A DNA stretch of 64,000 nucleotides, taken from assembly GCF_043290135.1 (NCBI RefSeq), contig NC_134700.1, forward strand, positions 237,740,088 through 237,804,087. The letters run 5' to 3'. Positions 21,827 through 36,129 of this stretch are shown here, one piece after another. Every line of letters begins with the position of its first letter. Position 1 is the first letter of the stretch. The DNA comes from Rhipicephalus microplus (Eukaryota; Arthropoda; Arachnida; Ixodida; Ixodidae). The position numbers and the translations under genes were made by a program. A model generated the notes under the pieces. It did no database searches and was not told the DNA's origin. It saw only the letters and a list, made by a program, of their open reading frames with translations.

Positions 21827-22832
21827 GTAAATTGAACTAACGTCGTATCTCCCTGAGGCATGACAATAAAACAGCCCCAATTATTCATGTTGTGTAGTAA
21901 GAACGCTAATGAAAGGATGTAAACTACGGTACACGCAGCGTAAAAATATTCGCATGACTCAAGCGACCACATGAAATATGGCGGAACTAACCGCCGCATT
22001 TCATGTGTGGTGGAATGTAGGCAGCAGAAGGTAGTATACATTTCGGCAGTGAAATGTCGTTCACAGTAGCAGACTGACAACGAGTTCTTTGTGAGACATC
22101 GCGAAGCAATCGTAATTTTCAAAAGTATTAAGTTATAAATCTCTCTTTTTCTGTACACAATTTTTTTTGCGACCCGGACGTGGCAGTGTATTTGGCCGCA
22201 GATTCACGCAATTAAAAAAGTCTAAGGTAACTCTATTTCACTTTCTGTTACAGAAAAGGGCGCTCACTTTCTTCTAATAGTTTTATTCGACAGTTGTGAA
22301 AGGTCGCAGCCCCGACAACTCGATTATACTTCAAATATAAGTAAAGTAAGAAAGGTTAATAACATCATGATGTATTCTAAAACAGCGAATAAAGATTTTA
22401 AAAAATGCCAGGCTTGCGCGGAATGCGCAGCATAGTCCCAGCAAAAGCTAAAAGAGCGGTCTTTCAGAGTCCTTTTAAACACTCATTGGGAACCTGCAAC
22501 AAGCACGCTTACAGGGTACCCACTACGCCAAAATCATCATAATGTTTGTGTTGTAGGGAGCCACTGACTAGGCCACCATTCATCATTCCTTGGAGAAGAA
22601 TGGTACCTGGTACAAACTTGTGCAACTATTTGTTGCTGTGGCTGAAGGCAATGAAGAATTATGCCTGAAGCTTTTGTAACGGGTTGGAGCATTCGGCAAC
22701 CCACTCGTTTCGCAATTTGCATTGTGTGACACCTGGTTGTTCCTTTGCTGTTCTAAAACACTTCATTACTCAGATTAACGCGTATTCTTTCCCGACATAA
22801 AGACTGGCTAAGCCCAGTTCGCTATGGAGTTT
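21827..22832. other. No feature recognised
   Basis: AT-rich intron sequence with no coding or repeat signature that I can support. Confidence 0.4.
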
Positions 22833-23000
22833 CAGGGCACCGGCATGGCTCTGTGGTAGAATACTCGGCTGGCACGCATGGAACCCGGGCTCAAATCCCA
22901 TCGTGCCCTTGATGTTTAGCAAACCGGATGCTCCAATTTCTGGTTAACCTCCCTGCTTTTACCTCATTTTATTCTCTCTCTCTCGCTTGACACGAAAGTG
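22833..23000 (+). mobile_element. Second SINE family with LINE-like tail
   Basis: The tRNA-like head (22838-22910) has box A tggctctgtggtagaat and box B-like gggctcaaatccc. It is followed by a short linker and the tail 'ggttaacctccctgctttta' with a CT-rich end. The same tail occurs at the 3' end of the LINE fragment 25418-25985 and at 49.79 kb, which suggests that this SINE borrows that LINE's machinery. Confidence 0.65.
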
Positions 23001-24794
23001 TTTTATGTCGGGGTCTACCACGGCTGTAAAACGCTGTAAAAGATATGCTATGACGCTGTAAAAGATATGCTACAGATCGCGAATAAAAAAAAAACGCTAC
23101 GCAAAACCGCTACGTAAAACCGCTACGCAAACGTGCCACGAGGCGTCGTGCCAGTGGCCTCTCGAACAGCAGCGCGCGGCATTGACCACAACGCCACAGC
23201 GCGCACGTTGACAAGAGCGTTAGCGACAAGCCATTTCTATACACCACACACCATTTGGCGGTCCTCAGAGCTCCGCACATTCAGCGCGTTTTCGTAATCA
23301 GTTGCGAGATGGCGCGACGAGCGCGCGTTGGGCCCGACGGTCGTCGCCTCCAGCGTTTCGGAGAGCACCGCCTCCGCGGAGCGTGGCCTCTCCTGCCCGC
23401 GCGCTTATCAGACTCGTGTTTTGAGAGAGCACGAAGGTGACTTCGCTCGCTGCCGCGGTCGCATTTACGAAAGGAGCACGCTGCTCATACACGAAAAAAG
23501 TAAGAATTGTAACTTATCCTGTGTATACTTGTGCATTCGTTTCCAACGCCTTTCTTTATATTTATACAGTACGCTTTAAGTTACGAGCTGCGACAGTTTG
23601 TTAGTCCGCGCTCGTTTTGTGTGTGTTCATATCATGCGTGCATTCTGCTTAAGGTGTGGGCTGCGAATTTCCGCGCGTGACTTCGCAATTCATTGCTGTA
23701 GCATTCATTTCTTCCGCCTTGTGGCGAAGCAATGCACAATAAACGTTCAGCTACATCTGAGAAGACATGTTTCCCCTTCGTGTTTTACCGATTCCTGGAA
23801 AGAGGAATCAGCCACAATTTCCGTTTAGTTTTTCTTATTTTGCGCGATAGTGGTTGCGGACAGCAACGACGGACAACTACGGCGCACACGACCCTTGTTG
23901 CGATCTCATAACAGCTTTCGCTGTGAAAGGGCGAATGCTTCCTCCCCGTTTCGTCGATCCGCCTGTCCAATTACTGTAAAGCGTGCTTTGCCTGCATTGC
24001 CCCAACGTTTCGCAGAAAAGCTTGTCGTAGAACGTACGTTCACGATATTGGACACGTACCTCGAGGGCAAAGTTCGAGTAATTGTATTGTAAAGCCATTT
24101 TTTTACAATGAATGCAAAAGAGAACTACTGGCGATAAGAAATAATATTCATGTTTACCGCCTTTTTTTCTTTTCTTTCTCTTGCTTCTTGTTTTTTTATT
24201 TTTCGAAGCATTTTTTTTCTTGTCCGCGGAACATCCTTGCATCGGAATTTGTGTTTTCTTTCTAAACAAATGTTTCATTTGGATTACGTTATCTCGAACT
24301 TTGTAACCCGTTGCTTCTGAATTCTACGTAAATAAATTACTTTTTTTTCTTTAGGGAGCTGAAGCACCGCCGAAATTCAAAATGTGTCTGAGGCGTTGTC
24401 AAGCTTTAAAGGGAAATCTTTTACCGCAGGTTTGTTGGCTATCATACACAGAATATAAACGAAGTGAATTGAATTTTTTTTTCTCGTTCTGCGTTGGCAT
24501 CTCTCTTTTTCAGGGAGTGAACAGCAGAAGGCCGACGCTGATATGCTGCAGTCAGGAATTTGCGTTTACGCAGGATTCTCCTTCCGGAGTAGAGGGGGAA
24601 GAATGGAGTTGAACATAGTGCTGCATCCGAAAATTTGCGGGAAGGGGGATGTCAAGCTCTATCTAGTGGGGGGTATGTACTAAGGGGAGGGGGGGTGCAT
24701 AAATCACTGGATGCAACCCTGTGTCGGTGCAATTTGCAATTTAGAAGGCAACGGATGGCCGGAGATATATAGAGACAAAAAAGATGGCGCTCAC
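23001..24794. other. ADAMTS intron H-I, right end; no gene recognised
   Basis: A short direct duplication (acgctgtaaaagatatgcta) lies at 23030-23070. A GC-rich patch at 23120-23470 has overlapping ORFs on both strands, none with a recognisable domain. A T-rich stretch occupies 24100-24350. Nothing here can be called a gene. Confidence 0.4.
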
Positions 24795-24939
24795 CTCGAT
24801 GCCGTCGCAGTGTTCGGCGGCCGGCCCGTACTGCAGCCGGCACTGGTGGTCGGCGTCGTACATGGCGCCCGGCGGCAGCAATGGAAAGGTGAACTGGTGC
24901 GCCCGCGGCTCATCGTCTAGGCAGCTGCCCCAGTCTCGG
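24795..24939 (-). CDS. ADAMTS: ADAMTS exon H: catalytic-disintegrin junction
   Basis: Acceptor cgcag|C (phase 2 in), donor GAG|gtgagc (phase 0 out). It encodes RDWGSCLDDEP, then LPPGAMYDADHQCRLQYG and EHCDGIE. The first part is the C-terminal edge of the protease domain (WGxCLxD) and the second is the PGxxYDxxxQCxLQYG opening of the disintegrin-like domain, close to ADAMTS7. The codon split with exon G gives FLD. Flanking introns are 7.4 and 13.9 kb. Confidence 0.95.
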
Positions 24940-25389
24940 CTGCGCAAGGCACGCACGAGACAACAATTATGAAAAGTGAGTTGCGTATTCTAGGTGCGCT
25001 TCCCACGAACTGTGCGATGGAAAAAAAAATCAAGTAATTGATTCATCAGGGTTAACCGCCAATGAAGGACTCAGCGGCGGTGAGAGAGGCTAGGATTAAT
25101 TTTTCCAACAAAGTGTTCCTAAGTGGACGCTCATGAAGGCTCGTACGACCTGGAGCTTAGGTGAATTACTACGGATGCACGAAGGAAAATGGCGATATTT
25201 TTAAACAGGACCTGCAACACTTTCTCGGCATGGTCGTAAAATGCTTACGATTGGCAGCCGAACCTCCTGAGAACAAACACGCGAGCCAAACATTATATCG
25301 CAGCGTATGGCCCAGAAAAGTCAGCTAGAAATGGTTTCCTCTTCTCACGAAAAATGATGCTGTACACCAAGATAACCGCCACATAAACT

Positions 25390-25985
25390 CGACTTCACAA
25401 ACGCGCACCTGCATAATTTGGATCCCGATCTGCAGCTTAGTCTTCCCACAAGGATATCTCGAGCTGAGGAGACTCTTCTATGCCGCCTGTGGCTTGGAGT
25501 GGCCTTCACGAACGCATACTCTTATCTCATTGGGATGGCCAGCTTTCCTACATGCACTTACTGCAGTTGCGAAGAAACTATCGCGCACCTTCTGTGTGAG
25601 TGCACTTATTTCAACGCGCAAAGACAAGAACTCACTGCAGCTCTGGATAAACTAGACGATCGGCCTTTGTCGGAACAAAGGATTCTGGGTCATTGGCCGA
25701 GCCCATTCTCAGCCCAGAAGGCTTTGAAAGCTTTGCTGCGCTTTTTGCGGACAACTGGCCTCAGAGACAGACTTTAGTGCCTTATACTCTTTGATGTTGC
25801 CTTTCCTCTGTCGCAATTTTTTTTTGTAATTTCTCCCTCTCTTCGCAACATTTCTTTTTTACATCTTTCATTCCCCTCACCCCTTTCCCCAGCACAGGGT
25901 AGCCAGCCGGTCTAAGAACTGGTTAACCTCCCTGTCTTTCCGCTTTAACTTTCTCCCTCTTCCGAATTCAGCGGCAATCGGCCGA
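25390..25985 (+). mobile_element. 5'-truncated LINE: RT C-terminus and 3' UTR
   Basis: The ORF 25418-25777 encodes a 119-residue peptide with SRAEETLLCRLWLGVAFTN, CTYCSCEETIAHLLCECTYF (C-x2-C...H-x3-C zinc-knuckle-like) and FLRTTGL. That is the C-terminal module after reverse transcriptase/RNase H in tick non-LTR elements of the I/R1 type, where the pattern C.C...ET..H.L..C is typical. The 3' UTR ends with 'gtagccagccggtctaagaa' and ggttaacctccctgtctttc. The RT itself is missing. Confidence 0.75.
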
Positions 25986-27699
<1,714 letters not shown>

Positions 27700-27940
27700 A
27701 ACCATTGGGGTTTAGCGTTCCAAAATCACGATATTACAAGTAGGGCCGCCGTAGTGAGTGTCTCTGGAAATGACTGCCCCCTGGCGTTTTTTTTTTTTTT
27801 TGCGTGCACCTAAACCTAAGTACACGAGTTTCTAGCATACCACCTTCATTGGAAGGCAGTTGTCGAGTGCAGGATTTGATCCCGCGACCCGTGCATTATC
27901 ACACCTTTGTCACAAAAACATCGCGCCGGGTGGTGCGGCA
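27700..27940 (-). mobile_element. Old, diverged Ruka-like SINE
   Basis: Keeps the order of the family: ggggtttagcgttccaaaat at the left, gccgccgtagtg in the middle, and the tRNA-like head with box B 'ggatttgatcccgcgacc' near 27878 at the right. A poly-T insertion interrupts the body at 27787-27801. Confidence 0.7.
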
Positions 27941-28227
27941 AAAATAGGCGGTATGCATTTTTACACATTCTTCGGTGACTTGGCGCCTGCGTGTGCTCAA
28001 TGGGATGTATTTATGTATCTTTCATGTAGGTTAGAAAGAGAGAGAGGGAGAGAGAAAGAAGTGTAATTTGGAAAGGTAGGAACTAAATCAGGAAAAATAT
28101 CCGGTTTACTACCCGGCACTGAGAAATTCGTAATCGAAGACAGAAAGGTTAGGAATATAAGAATGAGCGAGTGAGGGAGATGAATGGAAACGCGCGCACA
28201 CTAAACCAACACACAAAAAAACACAGC

Positions 28228-28478
28228 GTAGCCACGAAGTGAATGATGATGAGTGGGGCGAAGCGGCCTTCAGCCTGTTCATCCGTGCGTCCATCCATCC
28301 GTCCGTTCGTCTGCTAGTCTGTCTGGCCGTCCGTCCGTGCACCATTCTAGTGAAAAATCCGAGTACCGCCATCTCACATCACCTGCGACACATACCTGCT
28401 CTAGAGCGGTTATGTGCCAAGCGTGTCACGCCGACGGACAGGGGACATTGCTCGACCCTAAGGAGCTTCGCCCCTAAA
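28228..28478 (+). repeat. Repeat with GGGGCGAAGC inverted ends, copy 1
   Basis: Starts ccacgaagtgaatgatgatg and then GGGGCGAAGC, and ends AGGAGCTTCGCCCCTAAAA. The same two ends occur in reverse at 59290-59830. The GGGGCGAAGC/GCTTCGCCCC ends are inverted. The interior has a CCGTC/CCATC-rich stretch. Class uncertain. Confidence 0.55.
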
Positions 28479-31140
28479 ACACACACGCGCACACACAGAA
28501 AGAGCGAGAGAAAAAAAACATGTATGCATTTAAGTCCCGTTTACGTATAACGGCAGTTATGTGCATTATTTGGACTACGTAGCGTGTGTTCTCTAGCGTT
28601 ATGAGTGCATCAAGTCAGTACCCACCAACCAAACATTAACGCACGCCTTGTTTTGCAGAATAATGTGAACTCAAGCGCGAACAAAGCTCTTCGCCACCCT
28701 GGTCCTCTAAACCTCCGCGCTGCTTGTATCCAATCGAAAGAAGGCGCGAGAAGTGCTCAATTCGTAGTAATTGGATTCCGCAATAATCGTGCCCCGTCAT
28801 GGGCAATGCTGTAGTGATCACGTGCATGCGGCCTACTATCTATCTTTCCTTCTTATCTTATCTTTCCTTCTTATCTTATCTGCTATCTTTCCTTCTTATA
28901 TTTCTAGTTTCGTTCGTCATCCTCGAGTGCAGGGCAGTGAAACCGCGCGCCTGTTTTGATTAACCTGCAAACTTTTCTTTTACTTTATGTCTTCATATAC
29001 AGGAAGCAAGTTTCTTTGTTTACCTCTTGTTTTTCGTGCGTACGCAGAGAAATGCGCTTTGTTTGCATAGCGCCCATACGGGCACAAGCTTCGGTTTCAG
29101 CGAAACTTTCGCACTGGATGACACATCTGCTGCAACAACGAGCGGTGCGCGCATGCGGTTTCGCAAACACGGCTAGCACTTGAAAAAAATAAGCGACACA
29201 GGCGGACCTTAGAGGGAAGCTGGAGGGATTTTAGAATTCAATCAAACTTCGTGTTTAGGAAGGACTGCAATTATTGCTGACGATGCCTTAATTGTTTTCG
29301 CGGTTGTAGCAGCCGGAGCTTTAGAACAGGCGAAATAAAAGCTTGTCTTGCTCCGCCCCCGCGAGCGCGCTGAAAGTGTGCGCGTGGAAACATACGTCAT
29401 CTTCGTTTCCTCTGGCCCGGAGCAAGTGTTTTTTTCTTATCTTCAACCACGGCCTCCGCGACTAACCCACGACGTGCCGTTGCCAGAACTAATCGAAGAG
29501 ACCACGCTTCAGCAGTGCTGCTGTTGCAGATGACGCGTCATAATCGAGAATGAGATCACCGTGTACTCCCGTCGTCTCAAGGAGCCCGGCGGCCACAGCC
29601 ACTGGTTTTTTTTTTTTTCATCAAAAAGTGCTATTGCCGTTGACTTTTGAGAACTCTCACATCGCTTTTCCAATCCAGCGGGACTCGAACTGTCCTTACA
29701 CGCTCCTAAGTCATTTTTTTTTATAAAAGTGCTGCAGCTTCCCTTTAATGCGCCAGTTTCCGGAGAACAAAAGCGTGGTAGACAAGCCTCGAACATTCGC
29801 ACTGCAACCCTAGCTTCCATTGGCAATTTTTTTTTCGTGCTTCTATACAAGTTGTCGAGAAGACTATCTATGCACACAACGTTAGACAGCTGTTGTATAA
29901 TGATATGTATGACGACAGCGCGGCTCCTAATAACAAGCGGGCACGCCAGCGCGCTTGTAATCTGCTCCCTAATTATGTATACGCGCAGGAAAGTGAACAG
30001 ATGACAACCATCCTCATCCGTGAGCAAGAGTTACCGAAAAAAAAAACAACCATAGACACGTTTGTGCTCGATAGAAGTTACAGCTCTAAACACTGGTCGG
30101 AAAGGAGCACAAGGCGAAACACTCGGAAAACATGCGAATCGCACCCTCTTTGCGTGCTGCTCACAAAAAGGTGCTCGTATTAACGTGCAAATACGCCCTA
30201 GTCATCGCACACGCATCACCATCGTCGTTTCTGACATGCGAAACGCATTGAGCCACTGCGGGCACGCCTGCATATACGAACATGCTCTATGTAGCCCGCA
30301 AATGGCGTTTTTTTTATCCTATAGCCGGGAAACTATGCACGTCACGTACGAAGACGGCGAAACGAAACGCGGAAATCGCCCGATAACGAGTGAAAACTCC
30401 TTGTGGCTGGCTGCCGGACGCCGAATGTCTCGCTAATGCGTTAGTTCTCTTTTTTAGTCTTTATTTGCAGATATCAATCTTAAACAAGGGGCAATTATGT
30501 AAGAAACCACACTGTTCGCAAGAGAAGCACATCAGTAAGAAAAGTCTATAAAAACAAAGAAAGACAGGATCGCTGCTTAGCATGCCTAAGCAGCTTACAG
30601 AAAAGAAACTGTTGACCCCGTTCCACGAGTTTCGCAGTATGTCTTCAAACACAGCTGTTGTATTTCGGGTCAAGTGGGACGTAGCCTTTTATTTTTGCAT
30701 TTTCGGACACTCTGGAATGGGCAGCATGCAGCTAAATTACAACACGCGTACTTGCCACAGCGTCAGGAATTTAAAAATTTGAGCTTGGGTTGCTTCGGTT
30801 AAAAGTATCCGAGGGCACGTTTAGAATTCGCATTTATAGTCGTACCAAAATACTATACCGTATACACCACAGAAGCATATCAAAAGTTACAAAAGACCTA
30901 AAGTGCGTACGTATATATGGGCTGCGAAAGACAGATGCAGTTAGAATGTATCCTGTGCTGGGCAGTTCAATTTCTGTACTTATAGTACTAATAATTAACA
31001 GCGGAGCTATTTCAGGCGCTCTTAAAAACCTTGGTGTCCACAAAAACCCAAAGTCGTGGGTACGCTCCACAGGAACTGGGCATGCTTCACTGCCGATTAC
31101 AGCTGGTGCGAGCGTTAAACGGAAAGTCTGCTCAGTGAAG
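28479..31140. other. No gene recognised
   Basis: Includes a short direct repeat of cttatcttatctttccttct type at 28841-28899. ORFs such as 29509-30027 (minus) and 30062-30436 (plus) are moderately long but overlap on both strands. They lack domains and have no splice or promoter support, so I leave them uncalled. Confidence 0.4.
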
Positions 31141-31500
31141 AAAAAAAAAAGAGAAGAGAGTTAAATAGAGGGAGAGAAAGAAAAAAGAAAAAAATATCGA
31201 CAAATAAAGGGAATGAAGACAGACAACAAAAAGAGAGAAAAACACACAGAGAAGGAGAAAGAAAGAAACACACAAAGAAGACATAAAAAAACAGAGCAAG
31301 ACGGAAAAAGAAACAAACAAAGAGTAACGAGCATAGAGAGAAAAAGAAAAGGAAGAAAGATAAATAAAGGCAGTAAGAGCGAGAAAAACAGAAACATGTG
31401 GAAATCAACAGGCAAAAATAAACAGATATAAGAAACGGAGAAAGAGAAAGAAAGGAAAGAAAGCAAGAAAAATAAAGATAATATAAAGGAAGGTCAGACG
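31141..31500. repeat. Purine-rich low-complexity tract
   Basis: 360 bp of plus-strand A/G-rich sequence (gaaagaaa, aaagagag). It produces Lys/Arg-rich plus-strand and Phe/Leu/Ser-rich minus-strand frames with no biological content. Confidence 0.85.
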
Positions 31501-31651
31501 GTTCCACTCTTCTTTCAGGGCCTAGCACTATTAGTTCAAAGTTGCCTTTTTTTATCATCATCCCACTGTGCCTGATGTTATCGCTCTTTTCTTCCCTGTT
31601 CCACGCGGAGAACCAGGCCCAGAGGCTCGACTCCGCCGGCCAATTTCTATG

Positions 31652-31655
<4 letters not shown>

Positions 31656-31716
<61 letters not shown>

Positions 31717-31728
31717 ATTATTATTATC
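31656..31728. repeat. (ATT)n microsatellite
   Basis: About 24 ATT units with one interruption (ttaattatt). Confidence 0.9.
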
Positions 31729-32316
31729 CTTGTCGTCGTCATTAGAGATCCTATCAAAAAGCTATTACAAATTCCTGTTATGATATATCCTATTATGCGT
31801 AAGGTTAGAAGATACCGTATGGTATTGTCACGCCGTCGCCAAGTGGCGAGACAATGCGGTATCTTTGGTTCTATACTCCAGCCAAGTGGCGAGAACTATA
31901 TATTACCTATAGCTGAAGTGTCCTACATGACCCTTCTGACTCGGCTACAGCACGTCGGAGTTCATCCGATCAATTTCTCGACGTAGCACCATAGCACTCT
32001 TCCTGCGATCTTGCTTGGCCGCACATATCCAATGGCGACATTGCTCGCTTCAGACTGAACCGCGGCACGTGACGTTCCAAGCTGCGCCTGTTGCGTCGCG
32101 GACGTGACTATCACTATTACTGTCTCGATGTGCGGCTCCCTGGAGACGAAGGACGCTTGGCTTTCTGTTTTGACACTTAGATGATTTTCGTGCCGCGCAG
32201 CCCCTACCCCTTACGTCCCGCGCTTGTTTGTTTACGGTGCTCCTAACCTACAATAAGGAGCCATTCGAGGGTCTCATTCACCCGGGACTGCGCAGTCGAT
32301 CGCGGCGGACACTCAC
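31729..32316. other. Intron G-H, near exon G
   Basis: GCCAAGTGGCGAGA occurs twice (about 31839 and 31883). No other feature was recognised. Confidence 0.4.
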
Positions 32317-32463
32317 TCGAGGAAGCGTGTGATCTCTTCTCGGCTGCAGTTGGACCACACCAAGGGCGACGGGTCCGAGCTGAGGTGGGGCGCCATCACG
32401 TGCTGCCGGAGACCCGCTGGCGCCTGGCAGCCGTTGTGAGGTCCGTCGTGGCTCATGCCGAAG
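32317..32463 (-). CDS. ADAMTS: ADAMTS exon G: third zinc histidine and Met-turn
   Basis: Acceptor tatcgcag|C, donor GA|gtgagt, phase 2 in and out. It encodes FGMSHDG, then HVMAPHL and LVWSNCSREEITRFL. The His of MSHD is the third zinc ligand, VMAP is the Met-turn that supports the metal site, and WSxCSRxxITxFL is the end of the ADAMTS protease domain. The first base completes an Asn codon with exon F, giving HEIGHNFGMSHD. Confidence 0.95.
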
Positions 32464-33359
32464 CTGCGATACGCGGCACAACCGAAGCAACCAACTTGCC
32501 ACACTGAAGAAAACATTGCGTATGGAGCGCCTAAGCAAAACACAGTAGTAGCTAGATCGATAACGATTGCGTCATCAATGCTGCAGAAACAGAATAAGCT
32601 TTGAAAACCTCTTTTTGGAGTACTTATCCCAAACGTTTAGAAATTTCTAGTCACTGTAGTTTTCGTGTGGCGTGAACGTGCAAGGGATGTAGAAAAATGA
32701 ATTTGTAAACACAGCATTACTTCATAATCGAAATGCCAATACAACAAAACGCTTCATCGGCAAGTTAATCTTATCTTTTTTTTCGCGTATCGTTTAAAAA
32801 AAATTAAGTAGAATTTCTTGTAATCAGGACGATACGATAATTACAGTGATTTGTACGGCCTTAGATATGCAGCTCAGACCTTGAATCGGCCACACCTTTC
32901 ACGTTATCATATCGAATATGTTTCGATAAAGGCCGACCATACACGACCTCTTTCCAACGAACGAGGGAAATCCCGAAGTGGAAATAACTGATAACCATAG
33001 TAAGTATAATAAGAACCCAATCAAACAGCGGAACAAATTAATAGTACATGTCGCTGTGAAAGACGTGCCGTTGTTAAAACACAAGACAACCAAAGATTTA
33101 GCGTCACATTCGATCTTCGGCGGTATTAACTTCTGCAGCTTGCCACCTCGACGTTAGAGCGGAATGTTAAACAACGCAACGTGGAACATTAAAAAGGAAC
33201 AATACAAAAAAAGATAAATTAGGAGGAACACAAGTATACTCTTCAAAATTTCAGTGATAAGGGTAAAAAAAAATAACCCTCGCTTAGAGCTGCACGGTCA
33301 TCCCACAAGCTTATAACAAACGAAGAGCGAGACGCAGGAGCACATTCCCGTCGACTCAC

Positions 33360-33509
33360 TTGTGGCCGATTTCGTGCGCAATGGTGTAGGCGAGCGTGAG
33401 CCCCGAGTCCTGGTTGACGTTGCAGCTGCGCTGCGGTTGGCACATGCCGGCCACCTCGGCCAGGCCTAACGTCGAGCACAGCTCCAGACCAGGCGCGCAC
33501 ATGTTGAAC
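33360..33509 (-). CDS. ADAMTS: ADAMTS exon F: zinc-binding HExxH
   Basis: Acceptor ctcttacag|G, donor CACAA|gtgagt, 150 bp, phase 2 in and out. It encodes [20 protein letters not shown], then [18 protein letters not shown] and TIAHEIGH. The last is the reprolysin-type zinc site with two His ligands and the catalytic Glu. VAGMCQPxRSC.xNxDxGL matches ADAMTS7/12. The intron separating this exon from the third ligand is 896 bp. Confidence 0.97.
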
Positions 33510-34649
33510 CTGTAAGAGAACGAACGCAGCTCGGCGAACTCTTTTTTTTTTTTTTTGCTCGAGTCGATGCATATGTACCTACGCACTGGTCGAGCGCATA
33601 CTGGGCGTCACTACAATAACTAATTAATTAATTCTTTAAAGGGAGATTATCGGGTACGATCACGAACTTGAGAGCATGGAAGCGATAGTTCTCACTTGGC
33701 TGTTTAATCATAAGGCACGCGGTTTGCGAGGATGAGGAAGGCTCTTCGCGAAATCTTAAAGAGTGCGCTCGAGTAAATTCCTTTTTACTCAGCGCATATC
33801 GAACGCATATCGATTCACTTAATTAGTTATCCAATTTATGATTTCAGATTTACTATTTAAACACGGACAAACTTGAGAAGACCGGAACAACAAGCTTAGT
33901 TCTTACTTTGTCATTCAATTAGGGCACATACGTCTTGCAAGGATAAGGAAAGCCCTTATGGGAGCACCGAAACACTCGCATCTAAATAATTGCACTCGTA
34001 AATTAGGAGAAAAAAAAAGAGTTCCTTGCGCAAATATGTCTGTATATGTAACATTTCTAGAACACTTTTTTTTTCGCATTATAAGTTCTGCTCTCTATAT
34101 GCATTTTACATTACAAGTTAACTCACTAAAAATGTACGCTTAATCGGAATTATTTTCTACGTTCTCGAAGAACTTTTCAACCCAGTTTGGTCTTAATGTT
34201 ACGCATACCCTTAGCGGCAGTTCACTCTTATTGCTATTAATGGAACCATTATTTGGAAGTCTCAACGCAGCCTGAAAGTGCTTGATAGGACGTGAACTTC
34301 GTCGATCCTGTACACGATGCACCCGCGAACATTAGGCTGCACACCTGCTATATGCATAGAGAAAACCAAGCTTTCCCGCGAAACTAGCGGCCCACACACG
34401 TTCCGTTCATCGGCGGGCGTAATTAGCAATTAGCGACGACAGGTTTCCCTGGGAGTCTGCGTTCCGCCTCTCCCCGTCGCTCACACGCCGTTCACGCCCA
34501 CAAAGGTGATGGCATAAATTTCTGCTGCGCCGAACTGATGCACCACCACACTAAAACGCATATTCAGTTTTCTTTGTCTTTTTGTCTAGGTATAACAGTT
34601 TAGTGCAGCAAAAGTAATACGTCCTACCATTCAAATCGCCGCCGGAGCC

Positions 34650-34753
<104 letters not shown>

Positions 34754-35180
34754 CTTGGAGTGTACGTACTTGTCCTATATACATTTCTTTTTTTATTTCG
34801 TTCTTTCGCAGTGCGCAATGAATGCTTCCTCATAACTCATAACTTATCATAACGATAACGACGATGGTGCGCTCGTCACCAGGCAACAATAAGCGTTGGC
34901 ATCGTGAAATGACAAAATACATATATCAATGATCACATTTCCACATCAGAAATGCCTAATCACCGACAAAGTCCCGATCGAGATAGCATGTGTTACTCGA
35001 AAGCGGAGCGTTCAAAGGCCGCATTTCTGCAGGCTATCCGACGGCGGGTGTTCCGCCTACGACAACGCCGCCATCGGAAACTGTAACTTATAACAAGCTT
35101 CGCTTGAAAAGTAAAACGCCCCTTTCTCCCCTCCATTTCCCAACTACGGAGTAAGACAAATCGGGAATGGCGAGAGGGAC

Positions 35181-35335
35181 CTTGTGACGAGAATGGCCAA
35201 GTCGTGATGGTTCGGATGGCTCTCGTCCGACGGGTTGACGAAACGCTGCCAGCGGCAGAAGCTCTTCAGCGTCCCGTCCGCCGACTCGTCCACTCGCAAT
35301 TGGTCCAGCTCCTCGGACGTCGGCAGCGGTTCTTC
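35181..35335 (-). CDS. ADAMTS: ADAMTS exon E: catalytic domain
   Basis: Acceptor atcgcag|GAA (phase 0), 155 bp, ending ACAAG|gtccct in phase 2. It encodes EELDQLRVDESADGTLKSFC, RWQRFVNPSDESHPNHHDLA and ILVT. ADNTLKSFCxWQ and HPxHHDxAILLTR are ADAMTS7/12 landmarks; HHD coordinates structural calcium in the family. The donor GTCCCT is not a strong consensus, but the frame and family length match exactly. Confidence 0.93.
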
Positions 35336-35602
35336 CTGCGATAAGACAAAAATGAACTGATAAAATGAACCACTTCACGCTATCCCCATGGCTACTGCCT
35401 TTTACGTATCATTTGAAACGAACTATAGACAAGATAGACCATTTTCAAAGCCTACGCGGCGCAGGCTTCCAAAGCCAGGCGGGCATTGCTATACTGTTTC
35501 TAAAGTTGAGCGGTCCATACGATCGAGTGTAGGCCTAGCAGACAGTTATCAATGAAATGAGCAGAGTGGTGGTGCCCTGTATAGATATACCAGAATACGC
35601 AG

Positions 35603-35719
<117 letters not shown>

Positions 35720-36039
35720 TCGATCTCTCTTTTTGGATTCTGGGCATCGTTGACATAACGAAGGTTTAACTCGGTGGTTCAGTTTCCCGGTCTCGTGACT
35801 CAAGCTTCTTTTTTTTTCTGAATTCCCTTCTGAATGCCTTCTCACACTTTTATTGACATCACTTACGTGACATTTATTTCTAGTGTGCCCCAGCATTAAA
35901 CACTTTCGTGGTAAAATTAACGTTGTTCTCAGCAATAACGGGACATATCGTGCCATAAGCCGGCAACACCCATTTTACAAAGGTATAGCGGATACACACG
36001 GCACAACTGCACACCGCAGCTCACTAGTGTCACGCTTAC

Positions 36040-36129
36040 CTGAGTAGCTTCTGGCTCTAGAAGAATCATGCGGACCAGGACCACGTTGATGGCGTTGCCT
36101 ATGCTTGCGTCATGGAACAACGTGGACAC
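36040..36129 (-). CDS. ADAMTS: ADAMTS exon D: catalytic domain
   Basis: A 90 bp, 30-codon exon in phase 0-0. Acceptor cgaacag|GTG, donor CAG|gtaagc. It encodes VSTLFHDASIGNAINVVLVR and MILLEPEATQ. LFHDxSIGNxIxxxxVRxxLLE is the conserved second strand and helix of the ADAMTS protease domain. It joins exon C as VLNM-VSTLF without a split codon. Confidence 0.95.

Noticed and set aside
29509..30027. 172-residue minus-strand ORF
   Set aside because: No recognisable domain; a plus-strand ORF covers the same stretch and there is no conserved motif, so chance is likely.
31115..31561. 148-residue Phe/Leu/Ser-rich minus-strand ORF resembling a membrane protein
   Set aside because: It lies over a purine-rich low-complexity tract, so apparent hydrophobic segments follow from base composition.
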